Assembly: GCA_937900425.1 (NCBI GenBank)
Contig: CALCDT010000287.1
Span: 1-8,985 of the forward strand
Length of the DNA stretch: 8,985 bases
Direction of reading: 5' to 3'
Source: an uncultured Alphaproteobacteria bacterium
GTDB taxonomy: Bacteria; Pseudomonadota; Alphaproteobacteria; Rhizobiales; Pleomorphomonadaceae
Of the stretch, positions 6,316-8,985 are shown piece by piece. A model generated the notes under the pieces. It did not search any database, was not told the origin of the DNA, and saw nothing but the letters and a program-made list of their open reading frames with translations. The number at the start of each line of letters is the position of its first letter. The stretch's first letter is position 1. A program made the position numbers and the translations under genes.

Positions 6316-6338
6316 GAATTGGGAAGGGTGGTTTCTTC

Positions 6339-7547
6339 ATGAAGATCGTGGTGAAGCAGCCCTTCAAGGCGTCTGATCAGTATATATTCAGGATAATACT
6401 GAAAGAGAAGGGAGGTAGAAAGTCGTTCAGGATCGGGTTTCAATCGCAGAACTTCACCATAAGGCATGATCGCTTTTGGGATAGTTTCTATCCCTTGATG
6501 TATCTGACGCGGCGTGGAGGACCTTTGTTCGATAAGCACGACAAGGCGAGTGCGGTCTTTGATTTTCCCGTCCTCGGTCGTGTCGCGGAATTCTTCGAAC
6601 GGCGAGCGGCCAACTTCGGCATCGACTTCTCCGTCGAGGCCGAGCGCGACGACGCCTACTCCTGCGACGCAGCGACGGATGGAAGTGTCGTGCTCTTCGG
6701 CGGTGGCAAGGACAGCAGGCTGCTCCTGGGGACGTTGCGGGAACTCGGCAACGATCCGAAAGTCGCCAGTGCTTTCGGTGCCCGGAACGCGAGCGACATC
6801 GGCGGCGCGCTCTGCTTCGAACCTTTCGAAGGATCGATGGCGTCACGCATCGTTCCCGGACTGATGATGCTTCCGCGGACGATCTATCAGGGGAGCGGAC
6901 TTGGAGAGGTCCATAAAAAGACACCATGGCACCAATACTATGACATTTCGTCCATGGACGCCCTCGTCGATACGTCAAATCTATTGAAATCATACGGTAT
7001 TCATACGGACATCGTAGCCCCTCAGTCGATCCTTCCCTACAACATCGTTCAGAGGATACTTTGCGATCGTTATCCGGATATTGCACAGGGGCAAGCGAGC
7101 GTGCCGCGCGATGCCGCATCCGACAAGAATCTTCATGTCAGCCTTCTGGAGGCGTTCTGCGGGCGCTCGTACCTTCGTCATTGCAATCAGGAACTTTTCA
7201 AGAAATTGCTCTCGGATTTCATTACACGACAGACCAATGAGGGATCATCCTTCGGTATCCGCGACCATTACGAGATCATATCAAGGGAAATGAGGGCGAT
7301 AATCTTCAAACTAGCGGCGCGCGGGCAGTTACCTGTCGGTCCGGAATTGGTTCCTTCCGAATGGGATGCCGATTGGATCAATTATATCCACAAATATGTT
7401 TATGAGGGTGTCTCGGATGATCTTCTTGTGATTTACCGGGAATATGCCGATCTCTATCCCGTCAGCACGAGCGCCGAGAGCCTTCCCCCATCCCTGCGTG
7501 CCTGTATTCGGCCGCGCGTGACGGGGAGCGGCGGCGGGGAGGCGTAG
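6339..7547 (+). CDS. PP-loop (adenine nucleotide alpha hydrolase-like) protein, function unknown
   Basis: 402 residues. The key motif is GSVVLFGGGKDSRLLLGTL (115-133), an ATP-pyrophosphatase PP-loop (GGGKDS at 121-126) like those of CysD/CysH, QueC, PseA-type sugar amidotransferases and MurL. About 110 residues precede it, with FDFPVLGRVAEFFERRAANF (74-93). Loosely like MurL (a muramyl-peptide glutamate epimerase), it puts an N-terminal domain before the PP-loop, but I cannot assign it. Further on, EAFCGRSYLRHC (271-282) holds two Cys. Such enzymes adenylate a carboxylate, amide or sulfate, releasing pyrophosphate. Start: ATG 6339, AAGGG at 6324-6328. Composition is mosaic: 24/60 GC in 6361-6420, 27/60 in 6961-7020, but 40/60 across the PP-loop (6661-6720), with codons rare in such genomes (ATA repeatedly near 6384-6398, TTA at 7329). 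This suggests horizontal transfer. It follows the fusion gene on the same strand after 103 bases. Confidence 0.75.
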   Translation: MKIVVKQPFKASDQYIFRIILKEKGGRKSFRIGFQSQNFTIRHDRFWDSFYPLMYLTRRGGPLFDKHDKASAVFDFPVLGRVAEFFERRAANFGIDFSVEAERDDAYSCDAATDGSVVLFGGGKDSRLLLGTLRELGNDPKVASAFGARNASDIGGALCFEPFEGSMASRIVPGLMMLPRTIYQGSGLGEVHKKTPWHQYYDISSMDALVDTSNLLKSYGIHTDIVAPQSILPYNIVQRILCDRYPDIAQGQASVPRDAASDKNLHVSLLEAFCGRSYLRHCNQELFKKLLSDFITRQTNEGSSFGIRDHYEIISREMRAIIFKLAARGQLPVGPELVPSEWDADWINYIHKYVYEGVSDDLLVIYREYADLYPVSTSAESLPPSLRACIRPRVTGSGGGEA

Positions 7548-7589
7548 CGGGAGAGCGCACCTTCCGCGGCCCGTCGACGAGGGTGACGA

Positions 7590-8144
7590 TCAGGCGCTTT
7601 TCGGCTTGGTGGGGTTGTGGACTTCGTCCCAGCCGGCGATCGCCCCGGCGAGATCGCCTTCCGCGCCGATGGCGTCGAGGAAGCGTGCGAAATCGTCCTT
7701 CACCGTACCGAGATGAACCGTCATCTTCCGCGTCTTGTCCTTGAGGAAGGACTCGATGTTCGCAGTGACGGTGTCGACGTAGTCACGGCAGAACCGGATC
7801 GTCGGCAGGTCCGCGTTGCGGCGGGGTGCGCGCATCAGGATCTCGGTCCGGTAGGCGAGCAGAATGCCCTTGTCCGCCCTGCTGAGGAACGAGCGCGCGG
7901 TCTCTTCGGGGTCGCGGATCAGGTGGACGTAGAAGGCGGTGTCGCCATAGGTCCGCTCGAGACGGCCGAGCAGCCAGCTCAGGCGATTGTCGACCTCGAT
8001 ATGGCGATCGGGATAGTTGAAGCGGCGTGCACCGGTGAGGTGGGTGCGGGATTCGTGCGCCGCCGTCCAGTTGGTGATCGGCGCGCAGGCCTTGGCAAAG
8101 GTCGTGGAGCCGCAGCGGCCGGTGCAGAGCACGAAGACGTTCAT
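7590..8144 (-). CDS. Small sulfotransferase-family protein
   Basis: 184 residues. The N-terminus MNVFVLCTGRCGSTTFAKAC (1-20) is a PAPS 5'-phosphosulfate P-loop of the CTGRCGSTT type. VHLIRDPEETARSFLSR at about 73-89 carries the Arg77 and Ser85 expected for the PAPS 3'-phosphate site. The family moves sulfate from PAPS to a hydroxyl or amine on a carbohydrate or small molecule. The acceptor here is unknown, and the protein is shorter than typical 250-300 residue members. I chose the ATG at 8144 because GAGAGG lies seven bases upstream and it places the P-loop right after the start. An in-frame ATG at 8255 adds 37 unlikely residues. It converges on the preceding PP-loop gene with 42 bases between stops, and diverges from purL. 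Unlike the fusion protein, its cofactor motifs look complete. Confidence 0.8.
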   Translation of the reverse strand: MNVFVLCTGRCGSTTFAKACAPITNWTAAHESRTHLTGARRFNYPDRHIEVDNRLSWLLGRLERTYGDTAFYVHLIRDPEETARSFLSRADKGILLAYRTEILMRAPRRNADLPTIRFCRDYVDTVTANIESFLKDKTRKMTVHLGTVKDDFARFLDAIGAEGDLAGAIAGWDEVHNPTKPKSA

Positions 8145-8323
8145 CCCGCATCCTCTCGGCTTGAAATCGAAGCCTGCGGACGCAGATACCACGACGGACG
8201 CTCGAGCGGCAGCATCGATGTTCGCGTCCCGCCCCGCCTCAAAATAAGGTCGCAATTTCCCCCGATCCCGCTTAATCAGGGGCCGAAAAATTCCGCCGAC
8301 CCGCCGGAGCCGAAGGCCCTTCG
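8145..8323. other. Divergent intergenic region, small sulfotransferase / purL
   Basis: 179 bases separate the two divergent starts. The AT-richer stretch 8241-8296 (AAAATAAGG, CGCTTAATC, CCGAAAAATTCC) is the probable promoter zone, but no clear -35/-10 pair stands out on either strand. I see no CtrA full site (only one TTAA) and no riboswitch-like fold. Confidence 0.45.
8311..8323 (+). promoter_or_regulatory. Palindrome abutting the purL start codon
   Basis: CGAAGGCCCTTCG is a perfect inverted repeat (CGAAGG / CCTTCG) ending at the base before the purL ATG. As RNA it could form a 5-bp stem with loop GCC that hides the AAGG (8313-8316), the likely ribosome site. It might limit purL translation or bind a repressor as DNA. 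Coincidence is possible for so short an element. Confidence 0.35.
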
Positions 8324-8985
8324 ATGATTGCCAACGACACGCCCATCACGCCCGACCTCGTCAAGAGCCACGGGCTCAAGCCCGACGAATACGAGCGCAT
8401 CCTGGCGCTGATCGGGCGGGAGCCGACGCTGACCGAGCTCGGCATCTTCTCGGCGATGTGGAACGAGCACTGTTCCTACAAGTCGTCGAAGAAGTGGCTG
8501 AAGACGCTGCCGACGACGGGGGCCTGCGTGGTCCACGGCCCCGGCGAGAACGCCGGCGTCGTCGACATCGGCGACGGCGACGTCGCCGTCTTCAAGATGG
8601 AGAGCCACAACCATCCCTCCTACATCGAGCCCTACCAGGGCGCGGCGACCGGTGTCGGCGGCATCCTGCGCGACGTCTTCACCATGGGCGCGCGGCCTGT
8701 GGCGGCGATGAACGCGCTGCGCTTCGGCGCGCCGGACCATCCCAAGACCCGCCATCTCGTCTCCGGCGTCGTCGCCGGCGTCGGCGGCTACGGCAACTCC
8801 TTCGGCGTGCCGACGGTCGGCGGCGAGGTCAACTTCCACCCGCGCTACAACGGCAACTGCCTCGTCAACGCCTTCGCCCTCGGCCTCGCCAAGGCCGACG
8901 GCATCTTCCTGTCGAAGGCCGAGGGCGTCGGCCTGCCGGTGGTCTATCTCGGCGCCAAGACCGGCCGCGACGGCGTCGGCGGCGC
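8324..8985 (+). CDS. purL: Phosphoribosylformylglycinamidine synthase subunit PurL, 3' end cut by window edge
   Basis: The first 220 residues are visible and the frame is open to the edge. This is the small (PurL/PurQ/PurS-type) FGAM synthase II, which converts FGAR, ATP and glutamine-derived ammonia to FGAM in cytosolic purine synthesis. Family blocks seen are WNEHCSYKSS (46-55, including the conserved active-site His49), VFKMESHNHPSYIEPYQGAA (89-108), GVGGILRDVFTMGARPVAAM (110-129), GVPTVGGEVNFHPRYNGNCL (161-180) and YLGAKTGRDGVGG (208-220). The ATG at 8324 is preceded by AAGG seven bases upstream, within a small palindrome. Composition returns to the high-GC pattern of the flagellar genes, so this is probably native chromosomal sequence and marks the right border of the accessory block. 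purQ and purS are not in the window. Confidence 0.97.
   Translation, partial: MIANDTPITPDLVKSHGLKPDEYERILALIGREPTLTELGIFSAMWNEHCSYKSSKKWLKTLPTTGACVVHGPGENAGVVDIGDGDVAVFKMESHNHPSYIEPYQGAATGVGGILRDVFTMGARPVAAMNALRFGAPDHPKTRHLVSGVVAGVGGYGNSFGVPTVGGEVNFHPRYNGNCLVNAFALGLAKADGIFLSKAEGVGLPVVYLGAKTGRDGVGG

Noticed and set aside
6249..6317. 22-codon frame beginning at the ATG at 6249
   Set aside because: Very short, weak ribosome site, and it overlaps the terminator-like hairpin; no support for translation.
8145..8255. 37-residue N-terminal extension of the small sulfotransferase
   Set aside because: The extra residues are unlike the family, and a good ribosome site precedes the ATG at 8144 so that the P-loop starts at residue 7.
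7617..8327. 236-codon plus-strand frame opposite the small sulfotransferase
   Set aside because: No motifs, while the opposite strand encodes an intact P-loop protein; treated as a shadow.
1..8985. CRISPR arrays, tRNA, rRNA, insertion sequences or attachment sites
   Set aside because: No regularly spaced repeats, cloverleaf-like sequences, transposase motifs or flanking direct repeats were seen by eye on either strand.

Overview
The window is high-GC (one fliQ line counted by eye: 46 of 60 bases G or C), with gene order and protein sequences typical of an alphaproteobacterium, most likely Hyphomicrobiales (Rhizobiales). Supporting signs are the compact run flgB-flgC-fliE-fliQ-fliR-flhB, a divergent short FliO-like gene, and a full CtrA-type box (TTAA-N7-TTAAC) upstream of flgB. 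The species is not identifiable by reading alone.

Layout: (1) 1-352, minus strand, 5' part of a FliO-like gene that runs off the left edge. (2) 353-693, divergent intergenic region holding the CtrA box and a small palindrome. (3) 694-4268, plus strand, six core flagellar genes: proximal rod proteins FlgB and FlgC, the rod/MS-ring adaptor FliE, and the export-gate proteins FliQ, FliR and FlhB. Several junctions hold GC-rich hairpins. (4) 4265-6235, a 656-residue gene whose GTG start overlaps the flhB stop by 4 bases. It joins an N-terminal sulfotransferase-like P-loop domain to a C-terminal asparagine-synthase-like PP-loop ATP pyrophosphatase domain. (5) 6339-7547, a compositionally foreign-looking gene with a second PP-loop (GGGKDS). 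(6) 7590-8144, minus strand, a small sulfotransferase with both PAPS-site motifs in place. (7) 8324 to the right edge, start of purL (FGAM synthase).

How the genes fit together: genes 694-4268 build the rod and the flagellar type III export gate and are probably one CtrA-activated transcription unit. The accessory block 4265-8144 holds two sulfotransferase-type nucleotide sites and two PP-loop adenylating sites. It sits between flagellar genes and a purine housekeeping gene, and its first member is physically coupled to flhB. The most interesting possibility is an undescribed modification cassette (sulfation plus adenylation-driven amidation, ligation or epimerisation of a glycan, flagellin or other surface molecule) expressed with the flagellar operon. 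That function is inference; the domain content and linkage are visible in the sequence.
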